Shown here: positions 48,791-57,737 of the stretch, one piece after another | Numbering within the stretch: the stretch's first letter is position 1 | How the letters are laid out: the number at the start of each line of letters is the position of its first letter | NCBI RefSeq assembly: GCF_036865545.1 | Contig: NZ_CP142208.1 | Coordinates: 2,728,001 to 2,792,000, forward strand | Length of the DNA stretch: 64,000 nt | Source: Erwinia sp. E_sp_B01_1 | Lineage (GTDB): Bacteria > Pseudomonadota > Gammaproteobacteria > Enterobacterales > Enterobacteriaceae | Direction: 5' to 3' | Position numbers and translations under genes: made by a program | Notes under the pieces: generated by a model | Seen by the model: the letters and a program-made list of their open reading frames with translations, nothing else | What the model was told of the DNA's origin: nothing | Database searches by the model: none

Positions 48791-50292
48791 CAGGCTGCTC
48801 CACCTTTCTGGCCTGCAGAAAGATCAATCCAGAGGGTTTTTAACTCAGTGTACTGATCGTGCGCATGGACTGATTTGTCACGCCCGCCAAAACCAGACTC
48901 TTTATAGCCGCCAAACGGCGTGGTGGCATCGCCTTCACCAAAGCAGTTAACGGTGACCGTTCCGGCACGGATGGCTTTCGATAGCGTCAGTGCATTACGC
49001 AGGTTACCGCTGTAGACCGAGGCTGCCAGGCCGTAAGGCGTGTCATTGGCCAGTTCAATCGCTTCTTCCAGCGTGTTGAAGGTGGTTACGGCCAGCACTG
49101 GGCCAAAAATCTCTTCCCTGAAAAGTTTGCTGTCGCGCGTCACCCCATCAATAATTGTCGGCTGTACATAAGCGCCCTGCCGGGTATCTCCACCAGATAA
49201 GATCTTCAGCTTTTCCAGGCGGGCCTGATCCAGGTAGCTGCTGACTTTGGCAAAATGCGTTTTGTTAATTAATGCACCGAGGCGAATGGTGGGATCCAGA
49301 GGGTCGCCCATTTTCCACTCATCCATCTGTGCCAGCATGGCTTCCAGCAGCGGCTTTTTGATGCCTTGCTGCACCAGCAGACGGGAAGTTGCTGAACAGT
49401 TCTCACCCATGTTCCAGAAAGCCCCGTTAAGAATATGGGCCGCCACGCTGGCGAGATCTTCTGCATCATCCAGCACCACCGCCGGGTTTTTGCCGCCGCA
49501 CTCAAGCACCACCTGCTTGAGGTTTGACTCAGCCGCATAATGCAAAAAACGCCTGCCCGTTGCCGTTGAGCCGGTAAAGCTGACCATATCAATATCGGTA
49601 TGCAGCCCCACGGGTTCGCCCACCTCTTTCCCTGTTCCGGTCACCACATTCAGCACGCCTGCCGGGAGGCCGGCTTCGAAGGCCAGTTCTGCTACCCGCA
49701 GCGCCGTCAGCGAGGTATCTTCTGCCGGTTTAACGATCACCGAACAGCCGGCGGCCAGTGCCGGGCCTATTTTCCAGGCCAGCATCAACAGGGGGAAATT
49801 CCACGGCAGCACGCAGCCCACTACGCCAACAGGCTCACGGATAATCATCGCCATCGCGTTATTGCCCACCGGGGCGGTCTGGTCATACAACTTATCGATC
49901 GTTTCTGCATGCCAGCGCAGCACATTCAGGGTTTCTGGCACATCAACCGTCAGGCACTCGTTGACCGGCTTGCCGCTGTCGAGGCTCTCCATCACCGCCA
50001 GTTCCTGACTTTGCGCCTCCAGCAGGTCGGCGAGTTTCAGCAGAACTTGCTTGCGTTCACCCGGCGACTGAAGACGCCAGCGGCCGTCATTGAACGCCTC
50101 GCGGGCGTGGCTTACGGCCAGATCCACATCGCGGGCATCGCAGGCGGCGATAGTGGTCAGTAGTTCTCCATTTGCCGGATTAGTGGTGGCAAAGGTTTTG
50201 CCAGACTGCGCCGGACAGGCGCAACCGTTGATAAAAGCCTGCTGGGGTAAAGTCAGGTTTTTGGCTATTAACTGATAATCAACAGAACTCAT
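48790..50292 (-). CDS. NAD(P)-dependent aldehyde dehydrogenase
   Basis: A 500-residue aldehyde dehydrogenase. The cofactor segment is VLPWNFPLLMLAWKIGPALA near residue 160 and the glycine motif FTGSTATGRRF near 239. The active-site Glu lies in VVLECGGKNPAVV near 264. The active-site loop reads NMGENCSATSRLLV near 298, with the nucleophilic Cys present. It is similar to PuuC and semialdehyde or betaine-aldehyde dehydrogenases. It is the middle gene of the operon: 11 bases after the DapA-like gene and overlapping the oxidase gene, so it presumably oxidises an aldehyde formed by one of them. Confidence 0.9.
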   Translation of the reverse strand: MSSVDYQLIAKNLTLPQQAFINGCACPAQSGKTFATTNPANGELLTTIAACDARDVDLAVSHAREAFNDGRWRLQSPGERKQVLLKLADLLEAQSQELAVMESLDSGKPVNECLTVDVPETLNVLRWHAETIDKLYDQTAPVGNNAMAMIIREPVGVVGCVLPWNFPLLMLAWKIGPALAAGCSVIVKPAEDTSLTALRVAELAFEAGLPAGVLNVVTGTGKEVGEPVGLHTDIDMVSFTGSTATGRRFLHYAAESNLKQVVLECGGKNPAVVLDDAEDLASVAAHILNGAFWNMGENCSATSRLLVQQGIKKPLLEAMLAQMDEWKMGDPLDPTIRLGALINKTHFAKVSSYLDQARLEKLKILSGGDTRQGAYVQPTIIDGVTRDSKLFREEIFGPVLAVTTFNTLEEAIELANDTPYGLAASVYSGNLRNALTLSKAIRAGTVTVNCFGEGDATTPFGGYKESGFGGRDKSVHAHDQYTELKTLWIDLSAGQKGGAA

Positions 50293-50303
50293 GGCCGCTC
50301 TCC

Positions 50304-51203
50304 TTACCCTACCGTAACGGCAGCAACGTTACGTTTTACATCGTCAATGACGCTTTGCAGCTTTTCCTTCTCCTGCTCAGCCAGCGGCAACAACGGTGAA
50401 CGCACATCGCCAACCGGCAGGCCTTTCAGCTCGCAGCCATATTTAATCGACTGCACGAATTTCCCACCATCGAGGTAGTTCATCAGCGGCATCAGGGCAG
50501 CCATGATTTTGCGCCCCTTATCGAAATCTTTTTCCACCACGCAGGCTTCATAAAGGGCAACATGCTCACGCGGAATAAAGTTTGAACCGGCACACACCCA
50601 GCTGCGTGCGCCCCAGGCGAAGAATTCCAGCGCCTGATCGTCCCAGCCGCAGGCCAGTGCGATATGGGGGAACTTCAGCGCCAGCAGGTGCAGGTTGTTC
50701 ATGTCACCGGAGCTTTCTTTGATCGCCACGACGTTGGGAGAACGGCTGACTTCCGTGAAATACTCCTCGCCCATGCTGATTCCCATGCGGCCCGGGTAGT
50801 TGTAAAGCATGACTGGCAGGCCCGCAGCTTTATCTACGGTCAGCGCGTGGTGGGCATTCTCTTTCTCAGTCGGGACGGCATAGGGAGGTGAGGTTACCAG
50901 GATGGCATCAGCTTTGATCTCTCTGGCATGTTTGGCGTAAAACACGGCATCTTCAGTGCGTGTAGCGCCCGTGCCCACAATCAGCGGCAGGCGATTGCCA
51001 ATCACTTCACGCGCCAGCCCGGCCAGCAACGTGCGCTCTTCAGCACTCTGCGAATAATATTCGCCGGTAGACCCGCCGATAATAATGCCCTGCACCCGCG
51101 CTTCAATCAGCGACTCCAGCACATCTGCAAAACGCTTACGATCAATCTCACCTTCAGCGTTATAGGGGGTGACCGCAGGGGTTAAAATGCCATCGAATTT
51201 CAT
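50304..51203 (-). CDS. DapA/N-acetylneuraminate lyase-family aldolase or deaminase
   Basis: A 299-residue TIM-barrel Schiff-base enzyme. Family motifs are GGSTGEYYSQSAEERTLLAG near residue 44, the conserved Tyr in VMLYNYPGRMG near 135 and the Schiff-base Lys in VVAIKESSGDMN near 165. It is not DapA itself by context. Members of this family act on hydroxy-imino acids (hydroxyproline route), deoxyglucarate and sialic acid. The start is ATG 51203 after GGAGAG; the frame is open 17 codons upstream, but the better ribosome-binding site decides. It is first gene of the operon. Confidence 0.85.
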   Translation of the reverse strand: MKFDGILTPAVTPYNAEGEIDRKRFADVLESLIEARVQGIIIGGSTGEYYSQSAEERTLLAGLAREVIGNRLPLIVGTGATRTEDAVFYAKHAREIKADAILVTSPPYAVPTEKENAHHALTVDKAAGLPVMLYNYPGRMGISMGEEYFTEVSRSPNVVAIKESSGDMNNLHLLALKFPHIALACGWDDQALEFFAWGARSWVCAGSNFIPREHVALYEACVVEKDFDKGRKIMAALMPLMNYLDGGKFVQSIKYGCELKGLPVGDVRSPLLPLAEQEKEKLQSVIDDVKRNVAAVTVG

Positions 51204-51591
51204 TACATCTCTCCAGGTTTTAATTTTCATCCCTTTTACTCCAGGGACCGGCAAGCCTTGTGGCGTTTGTTAAATATTTGCATGCAAAAAATTGCGCGGT
51301 CAACGTGTGCTATTTTTTTGCCCCTTCAGGAAATAAGACGGAAATACCCAACAATAGAATGTTTTAACTGCGTAAAATAAATTAACTGATAAATATCAGT
51401 GGTATACACCATTTAATTGGTAGTGATATTTTTCTATTATATTTTTTAAACCGATCACAATTCTCACTGATGACCTCGCCAACCCCGTTTACAGCGCCGC
51501 CAAATACGCTTAATCCTAATGCAGGGTTTTAACGGGATATTAACAATGACCAATAAGCCATCGCGCAATTTTGGTAAGAGGTTCAGGTGAA
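51204..51591. promoter_or_regulatory. Divergent control region between the catabolic operon and yddG
   Basis: About 390 AT-rich bases between two divergent starts. A near-palindrome TGGTATACACCA at 51400-51411 has the form recognised by GntR/FadR-type regulators, but no such regulator gene is in the window. No clear -10/-35 pair was chosen. Confidence 0.35.
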
Positions 51592-52500
51592 ATGACACAG
51601 AAGAAGGCAACAATGATTGGTTTAATTGCCATCGTTCTCTGGAGCGCAATAGTCGGGTTAATCCGTAGCGTCAGTGAAGGATTTGGCGCGGTCGGTGGCG
51701 CAGCGTTAATTTACACGCTCAGCGCTGTACTGCTGATATTCACCGTTGGCTTGCCAAAACTCAGCACTTTTCCACGCGCCTATTTAATTTTCGGTAGCCT
51801 GCTGTTTGTCTGTTACGAACTTTGCCTGTCGCTCTCTCTGGGATTTGCCAATACCCGCACCCAGGCCATTGAAGTCGGCATGGTGAACTATCTCTGGCCC
51901 GGCATGACCATCCTGCTGTCGGTGCTGATCAACAAACAAAAAACCAGCCTGGTGATTATCCCCGGCCTACTGCTGTCGGTGGCGGGTATAGGGCTGGTAC
52001 TTGGCGGCGGCAATGGATTTTCTTTCCGGGAGATGAGTGAAAATATTTATTCCAATCCCCTGAGTTACGGGCTGGCCTTTACCGGCGCTATCATCTGGGC
52101 GGTGTATTGTGTCGTCACCAGTAAAATTGCCCGTGGCTGCAATGGCATCACCCTGTTTTTTACGCTTACCGCCATGACGCTATGGATTAAATATCTCTCC
52201 GCGCCGCAGGTGCCTTTTAACGTCAGCCTGCACGGGATCATCAGTCTGGTCCTCGCAGCCTGTGCGATGGGATTTGGCTACGCGGCCTGGAATACCGGGA
52301 TCCTGCACGGCAACGTCACCGTTCTTGCTACCGCCTCCTACTTTATTCCGGTGATTTCCGCCCTGCTGGCGGCCCTTATATTGGGTTCAGATCTCTCCGT
52401 CTCCTTCTGGCAGGGGGCTGCCATGGTCAGCTTCGGCTCTTTTATCTGCTGGTGGTCAACGCGGTTGCGTACTGCGGTAAATATCAAACAAGAAGTGTAA
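51592..52500 (+). CDS. yddG: YddG-type amino acid exporter (EamA/DMT family)
   Basis: A 302-residue inner-membrane protein with ten membrane segments. It starts MTQKKATMIGLIAIVLWSAI, with VGLIRSVSEGFGAVGGAALI and the conserved AIEVGMVNYLWPGMTILLSV near residue 93. YAAWNTGILHGNVTVLATAS near 225 is almost the E. coli YddG sequence. YddG exports aromatic amino acids in E. coli. ATG 51592 follows AGGTGAA; seven extra upstream codons are not conserved. It lies divergent from the DapA-like operon and 87 bases before an MFS gene. Confidence 0.88.
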   Translation: MTQKKATMIGLIAIVLWSAIVGLIRSVSEGFGAVGGAALIYTLSAVLLIFTVGLPKLSTFPRAYLIFGSLLFVCYELCLSLSLGFANTRTQAIEVGMVNYLWPGMTILLSVLINKQKTSLVIIPGLLLSVAGIGLVLGGGNGFSFREMSENIYSNPLSYGLAFTGAIIWAVYCVVTSKIARGCNGITLFFTLTAMTLWIKYLSAPQVPFNVSLHGIISLVLAACAMGFGYAAWNTGILHGNVTVLATASYFIPVISALLAALILGSDLSVSFWQGAAMVSFGSFICWWSTRLRTAVNIKQEV

Positions 52501-52587
52501 TCACAGTGGCGGGGTAGGCTCCGGTAAATAACCCTTTTACGGACGCCCTCCCACTTATCCATAAACAGAAAAAAGACAGGGGCTGAT

Positions 52588-53970
52588 ATGTCTGCAACAG
52601 TTTCCATCGAAGATGTACCTTTGAACAGATTTCATAAAATATTAACTCTCCGCTCCGGGGGCGGGTCTTTCGTTGACGGTTATGTATTAAGCATTATCGG
52701 TATTGCCATGACCCAGGTTTCACCGGCTCTGGGCCTGACCGCATTCTGGGAAGGGATGATTGCCGCGTCGGCATTAATAGGGATCTTTTTTGGCGGATTC
52801 TTTGGCGGGCTTCTTACGGATAAGCTGGGCCGCCGCCTGTTATATTTCGTTGGCCCCACGCTGTTTATCGTCTGTTCAGTCAGCCAGTACTGGGTCGAAA
52901 GTGGTATCACGCTGTTTGTTCTGCGTTTTATGATCGGGGTTGCCGTGGGGATTGAATACCCGGTCGCCACCTCCTTCCTGGTGGAATTCTTACCTAAAAA
53001 ATATCGCGGCCCCCGCCTGGCTGCACTGACCCTGTTATGGTTTGCAGGGGCGGCTACCGCTTACATTCTGGGTGAAGCGATCATGAATTTCGGCGGCGCA
53101 GAAGCCTGGCGATTAGCGTTATCCAGTACCGCCATCATTGGTGCGCTTCTGTTTATTATCCGTCTCGGCACGCCTGAATCTCCGCGATGGCTCATTGGTA
53201 AGGGCCGGCGGCAGGAAGCGGATCGCGTCATTAAACAGGTTTATGGCCCCGACTTTGGCCTGGCTAACCTGCCCGAACAGAGCGACGGTGTGAAACGTAC
53301 CCTCAGCGATTTACTGCATTCCGGCTACGGAAAACGACTGGTTTTCATCAGCCTGTTCTGGACCTGTTCAGTGATCCCGGTATTTGCGGTATATGCTTTT
53401 GCACCAAGGGTGCTGCAGGCGCTGCATCTCAGCGGTAACTGGGCCTCTTACGGATCGGTGGCGATTACCATGCTGTTTGTGGTGGGCTGTATTATCGCCA
53501 CGCGCCTGGTGAACACCATGGGCCGTCGCAGCCTGCTGATTCACAGTTTTCTCTGGTCCGGCATTGCACTGATGCTGTTGGGCTTACTGCGTGACGGGCC
53601 CTCCTGGGTTATCTTACTGATGTTTGGCGCTTACGCGCTGTTTATCGGCGGTGCGCAGGTATTGCAGCTGGTCTACCCCAATGAAATTTTCCCCACCGAT
53701 ATCCGCGCAGCCGCCGTAGGTATAGGGACGTCAATGTCACGCATAGGCGCGGCAGTAGGGACTTATCTGGTGCCGGTTTCACTGCAATCTATCGGTATCG
53801 GATCCACCATGTATATTGCCGCAGGCATCACGCTGGTTGGCCTGATAGTTGCCTGGATGCTGGCACCTGAAACCCGCTCTCTCGATCTCAATCAGGCTTC
53901 GGCACTCCCGGATACTGAGGAGACTCCCTCGCGTATTAGCCTGGGCGAACCGCGGAGAAATTATCCCTGA
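52588..53970 (+). CDS. MFS transporter, sugar/aromatic-acid porter type
   Basis: A 460-residue transporter with twelve membrane segments. It has the MFS motif GGLLTDKLGRRLLYFVGP near residue 75, RFMIGVAVGIEYPVATSFLV near 113 and PESPRWLIGKGRR near 196. VYPNEIFPTDIRAAAVGIGT near 370 is also typical of the sugar porter/metabolite:H+ symporter group. It follows yddG on the same strand. Neighbouring UbiD decarboxylase and regulator genes suggest it imports an aromatic or organic acid, but this is inference from position only. Confidence 0.85.
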   Translation: MSATVSIEDVPLNRFHKILTLRSGGGSFVDGYVLSIIGIAMTQVSPALGLTAFWEGMIAASALIGIFFGGFFGGLLTDKLGRRLLYFVGPTLFIVCSVSQYWVESGITLFVLRFMIGVAVGIEYPVATSFLVEFLPKKYRGPRLAALTLLWFAGAATAYILGEAIMNFGGAEAWRLALSSTAIIGALLFIIRLGTPESPRWLIGKGRRQEADRVIKQVYGPDFGLANLPEQSDGVKRTLSDLLHSGYGKRLVFISLFWTCSVIPVFAVYAFAPRVLQALHLSGNWASYGSVAITMLFVVGCIIATRLVNTMGRRSLLIHSFLWSGIALMLLGLLRDGPSWVILLMFGAYALFIGGAQVLQLVYPNEIFPTDIRAAAVGIGTSMSRIGAAVGTYLVPVSLQSIGIGSTMYIAAGITLVGLIVAWMLAPETRSLDLNQASALPDTEETPSRISLGEPRRNYP

Positions 53971-54005
53971 CTGGGCCGGCTCCGTATGCCCGCATACGGA
54001 GCGCA

Positions 54006-55037
54006 TTATGATTTCAGGAGCTGTTCAACTTCCCGACGGCGCTTACGGTAGGTGGCAGGCGTTTCGCCATACTGCTTACGAAACCAGCTGATCAGGTGCG
54101 AGGCGTCAGCAAAACCGCTGGCGCTGGCAATGGCATTGATGGTGTAACTGGAGTTCGCCATCAGCTTACGGGCATGTTCCAGCCTTAACTTACGCCAGTA
54201 AGCTGAAGCTGTTTCACTGGTTCCGACTATAAATGCGCGATTCAACTGACGGGCGGTCACGCCCAGAAAGTTGGCAAGGCTTTCCAGCGGGGTCGGTATG
54301 TCCAGGTGATGCTTCATAAATTCGATCGCTCTTATCACCAGATCGCTCTCATAAACCGCCTGTTCCCCCTCTTTCTCGCGACGTTTTTTGCTGGATTTTC
54401 TGCCCGGGTCTTCATCCACCAGCAGGTACTTCAGGCCTTTCTGCGCGCGGATCTCTCCGCAATGCCAGCGAATCAGATCGGCGGCTAAATCAATGGCTGT
54501 GCCGCCAGGGCAGGTGATGATGCCGCGGTCGTTGATATAGCTTTTATCAATAACCGGTTTTGCCAGCGGAAAACGCTGGCGGAACTCGTCACGGGTGGTG
54601 AAATGAATGGCAACCTGCCTTCCGTTCAGTAATCCGGCGTTGCCCAGAATAAAAGAGCCGCTGCAAAGCGTGATAATGGGTACTTTGCGCGCATGTAATT
54701 TGCGTACGGCCTCCAGCACGGAAGGCGGGGGATTACGCGTTTCCTGCAGTAATCCCCCCGCCAGCACCACATAATCCCAGTGCGCATCCAGATCCAACGG
54801 CGCCGTCGGCGTGACGGGTAAGCCACAGCTGGCAGTCACAGGCTGGTTATCCCAGGTCATCCATTCCCACTGACAAAAAATCTGCCGGCTGGTAAAGGAT
54901 TCATCCGCAGCAAAACGCAGCGACTCCACCAGCCCGGCCAGAGAGATCAACGTGAAGTGATTCATCAGTACAAACCCCACACGCAAATCTGGTTTGATGG
55001 GGGGCACATCGGCATTTACCGCATATTGTGGGCACAC
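54006..55037 (-). CDS. GlxA-type regulator (DJ-1/PfpI domain plus AraC HTH)
   Basis: A 343-residue two-domain regulator. The N-terminal ~190 residues form a class I glutamine amidotransferase-like DJ-1/PfpI domain (LRVGFVLMNHFTLISLAGLV, IITLCSGSFILGNAGLLNGR). The C-terminal ~100 residues form a double AraC helix-turn-helix (LESLANFLGVTARQLNRAF, then INAIASASGFADASHLISWF). It starts with GTG at 55037 after AGGAG; no nearer ATG exists. It lies between the convergent MFS gene and the upstream ubiD-like gene, both plausible targets. Confidence 0.88.
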   Translation of the reverse strand: MCPQYAVNADVPPIKPDLRVGFVLMNHFTLISLAGLVESLRFAADESFTSRQIFCQWEWMTWDNQPVTASCGLPVTPTAPLDLDAHWDYVVLAGGLLQETRNPPPSVLEAVRKLHARKVPIITLCSGSFILGNAGLLNGRQVAIHFTTRDEFRQRFPLAKPVIDKSYINDRGIITCPGGTAIDLAADLIRWHCGEIRAQKGLKYLLVDEDPGRKSSKKRREKEGEQAVYESDLVIRAIEFMKHHLDIPTPLESLANFLGVTARQLNRAFIVGTSETASAYWRKLRLEHARKLMANSSYTINAIASASGFADASHLISWFRKQYGETPATYRKRRREVEQLLKS

Positions 55038-55104
55038 GGGGATTCACTCCTGATCGCTCTCAGCTCTGTCTGGTCCGCCGGGCAGACCCTGTTTTCACGC
55101 CGGG

Positions 55105-56577
55105 TTAACCGGCATCTTTCGGCCAGTTAGCCAGCACCCTTTCCTGTAACTCTGCTGAGTAAGCCTCAGCGAAAGAGGAGTGGCGATGACGGCCAACAGG
55201 TTGCAGCGTATCGTAAACTATTTTTGGCCCGCGCCTGGCCTGATACTCTGCTTCTGTATAGCACTGTGGCAGACGCACCACAGGCTGGTCTTCGAACACC
55301 ACACGGCGACCAGTAGGATGCACTCGTGTGGAAATGGCCCAGACCACATCCTTCAGTGACGTCGGGTCGATATCATCATCCACCAGGAATACTTTGGGAA
55401 TAAATAACATCGCCCCGGTTTTGAACAGCACCTCTCCGACACGCTGAGCAAACTCTTCGCTGGAGAGGCCCGGCAACTTATCGCGCCAGTTTTCCGGCAC
55501 AATCACCAGAAACCAGTGAACAGCAGCGCCTTCAGGTATCCATACCGTAGTGACGGGCAGTTGGGCAGCCCGCAGATGAGTCAGCGCATCAGCAGCGATC
55601 CCTATCGCCCAGAGAGTATGTGACTCATCAGCCGGACGCCCTGCCACCACCAGTGGCCAGATGGGATCGTCCCGGTAGGTGATCGTCTCAACATGGAAGG
55701 TTGGCTGTGCGGAAGAGCCGGTGCCCAGATACCCGCCATATTCACCATAGGGGCCTTCCTGGCAATCGCGGGTGAGTGAGACATGCCCTTCAATGACGAT
55801 CTCGGCGCTGGCAGGAACGTCCAGATCGATGCTGACCGCTTTCACCAGTTCAACCGGTTCGCCCGCCAAAGTACCAATATAATCCACTTCATTGGCTTCA
55901 GCCGGGATTGGGATTCCGGAAACGCAGGAAATAGCGGGGGCCGGTCCCTGCACTAACGCGTAAGGCATAGGTTCGCCCTTCTCCACCCATTCGGCCCAGA
56001 TCTGACCGATATGCTGGCTGGGGACCATCAGGCCAACCATTCTCTTCCCGTCGACCTTCATCACGCGGGCAATCGACCAGTTTACCCAGCGCCCGTCAGG
56101 GGTTTTAACAATCAGCGTTCCCCAGGTATTGGCGTACCGTCCGCCATCGTGCTCGTGGGCAAAGGGGATGGGAAACCGATCCAGAGTGGCTTCTTCGCCC
56201 TGCAGAATGTTTTGCTGGCAGGCAGCGGCAGAGGATTTAACCAGTACCGGAGGAATAATGGGAAGATGGCGTGCCGCTGACAGCGCATTGACGATTTCAG
56301 GGCCGGATGACTTTGCCGCCAGCCCCAGAGAAAGAGCGACCCGCGCATAGGGCATATCCGCATTTGAAGAGAGCGCAGCGGGCGCACCAAAAAGGCGGAA
56401 GCCGGCTTCCACACCCTGAATATTTTCAAACAGGGGAGCAGGCGACTGTATTTCATAACTACGGCGAGTGATGGCTCCCGGCTCGTAATCACCATCGACT
56501 TCGCGCCGGATATGCATGATGTCGCCCATCTCATCCAGCGCGGCAATATAACTTCTCAGGTCTTTAAAATAGCTCAT
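55105..56577 (-). CDS. UbiD-family prenyl-FMN decarboxylase
   Basis: A 490-residue UbiD-family enzyme. Landmarks are MSYFKDLRSYIAALDEMGDI at the start, SPAPLFENIQG near residue 45 and NWSIARVMKVDGKRMVGLMV near 170, part of the prenyl-FMN/metal site. RDCQEGPYGEYGGYLG near 275 holds the catalytic Glu residues. The family reversibly decarboxylates aromatic or unsaturated acids. This one is not the ubiquinone UbiD by context: it is divergent from a MarR regulator and next to an MFS transporter. No UbiX-type flavin prenyltransferase is in the window; it would have to be supplied from elsewhere. Confidence 0.87.
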   Translation of the reverse strand: MSYFKDLRSYIAALDEMGDIMHIRREVDGDYEPGAITRRSYEIQSPAPLFENIQGVEAGFRLFGAPAALSSNADMPYARVALSLGLAAKSSGPEIVNALSAARHLPIIPPVLVKSSAAACQQNILQGEEATLDRFPIPFAHEHDGGRYANTWGTLIVKTPDGRWVNWSIARVMKVDGKRMVGLMVPSQHIGQIWAEWVEKGEPMPYALVQGPAPAISCVSGIPIPAEANEVDYIGTLAGEPVELVKAVSIDLDVPASAEIVIEGHVSLTRDCQEGPYGEYGGYLGTGSSAQPTFHVETITYRDDPIWPLVVAGRPADESHTLWAIGIAADALTHLRAAQLPVTTVWIPEGAAVHWFLVIVPENWRDKLPGLSSEEFAQRVGEVLFKTGAMLFIPKVFLVDDDIDPTSLKDVVWAISTRVHPTGRRVVFEDQPVVRLPQCYTEAEYQARRGPKIVYDTLQPVGRHRHSSFAEAYSAELQERVLANWPKDAG

Positions 56578-56704
56578 CTGCTGTTCCTTTATGCCTTATT
56601 ACCTCAAAAGCCCCCTTTCCCGTGACCGGGTCAGAACCGCTTTTCCACTACAAATCAGGCTGCTGCAAACCTTCCAGCCCTTCCCTACACCGGGCGATCG
56701 TGCT

Positions 56705-56739
56705 ATTGTTTATACACGAACTGTTTGTGTTCAAACAAT
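56705..56739. promoter_or_regulatory. Likely MarR operator between the ubiD-like and marR genes
   Basis: The outer inverted repeat ATTGTTT...AAACAAT (35 bases overall) encloses a second dyad GAAC-N7-GTTC in the divergent promoter region, 31 bases before the MarR start. This is typical placement for a MarR-type autorepressor also controlling the divergent gene. Confidence 0.55.
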
Positions 56740-56770
56740 ATCTATCTCACTTTTTTAGTCAGGGCAAACC

Positions 56771-57259
56771 ATGGCAGAAAACACTGAATTAGTTCTGGCG
56801 GCACCTCTGTGGCCAAACGGCGCATCGGCGCTGATGCACCTGGTCCGTCGCGCAGGTCAACGCTCCACGGCCACCTGGTCGGCAACTGTGACTACCGGTT
56901 TGTCAGCGGTTCAGTACGCTATTCTGGTGGTGCTGGCTGAAATGGAGAGCTGCGATCAGCAAACGCTGGGAAGCCGGGCCGGATTTGATAAGGCAACGGG
57001 CACCTACGTTATCGATCGCATGACGCAGGCAGGCCTGATCGTCACAGATTCCGACCCGACTAACCGCCGCAGGAAACTGGTCTCCCTCACCCCGGACGGG
57101 CAGAGCATGCTGGAGAAAATGACCGGCGAGGCGCAGCAGGCGGAGGCTTTACTCACCGCTCAGATGACCGTGGCAGAGATTGCAGATCTCAAACGCCTGT
57201 TAAGTAAGCTGACCGGGGTGCAGGACAGAGCAGAAGCGGACAGGATAATGGGGAAGTAA
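56771..57259 (+). CDS. MarR-family regulator
   Basis: A 162-residue winged-helix protein. The DNA-binding region includes LSAVQYAILVVLAEMESCDQ near residue 45. GSRAGFDKATGTYVIDRMTQ near 72 is followed by AGLIVTDSDPTNRRRKLVSL, the wing, with the family's DxRxxR-like DPTNRRR. It is divergent from the UbiD-type decarboxylase gene across a 193-base gap with a nested dyad. MarR proteins commonly respond to phenolic acids, matching a decarboxylase target, but the ligand is not known. Confidence 0.88.
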   Translation: MAENTELVLAAPLWPNGASALMHLVRRAGQRSTATWSATVTTGLSAVQYAILVVLAEMESCDQQTLGSRAGFDKATGTYVIDRMTQAGLIVTDSDPTNRRRKLVSLTPDGQSMLEKMTGEAQQAEALLTAQMTVAEIADLKRLLSKLTGVQDRAEADRIMGK

Positions 57260-57737
57260 CCCTCAGTTGCGCCCCGCACTGCCGCACATTCTGATTTTAT
57301 CCTGCCCCCCTTCTTCATCGCTTTTTTGCCAGGCTCCAGATAATCACGGGGATCGCTGGAACCTGGGTTTTCCCGCAAAGGCCCCACTCTTAACAAAATC
57401 TGATGAGAACATCGGGGATGTGAGCCTTAGCATGTTTTTTTTACTTTCACGGCGTGATAATCGCGCTTTCAGATTTTCGCCACTATCCATTAATCTTCTG
57501 AACGATTAGGGTGTGAGCAGCTTAAGCGGCATCTCCCGTGAAGAGCATAAAATCAGCATGGCGCACTTTTCTTTGTCCCGGAAAAGGGATGCATACATTA
57601 TTCCTTGTTACCTGTAGGTAACCCGTTCCTTCCAGTGAAACGGGCCGTTTTGTCTGGCCTGCTAAGCCGATCCGTCATCCGGTACCCATGAGTGCTGCTG
57701 ATGACTTGCGCGTCCAATTTCTGAACCGAGGTTACCT
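57260..57737. promoter_or_regulatory. Upstream region of the Ig-repeat gene with two hairpins
   Basis: No gene was recognised in these 478 bases. Near the end GTTACCTGTAGGTAAC (57607-57622) forms one hairpin. CCCGTT/AACGGG (57622-57644), followed by CCGTTTTGT, forms a terminator-like second. The arm AGGTAACC (57616-57623) is exactly complementary to GGTTACCT at 57730-57737, the bases just before the ATG of the next gene. Pairing there would hide its ribosome-binding site. Confidence 0.45.
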
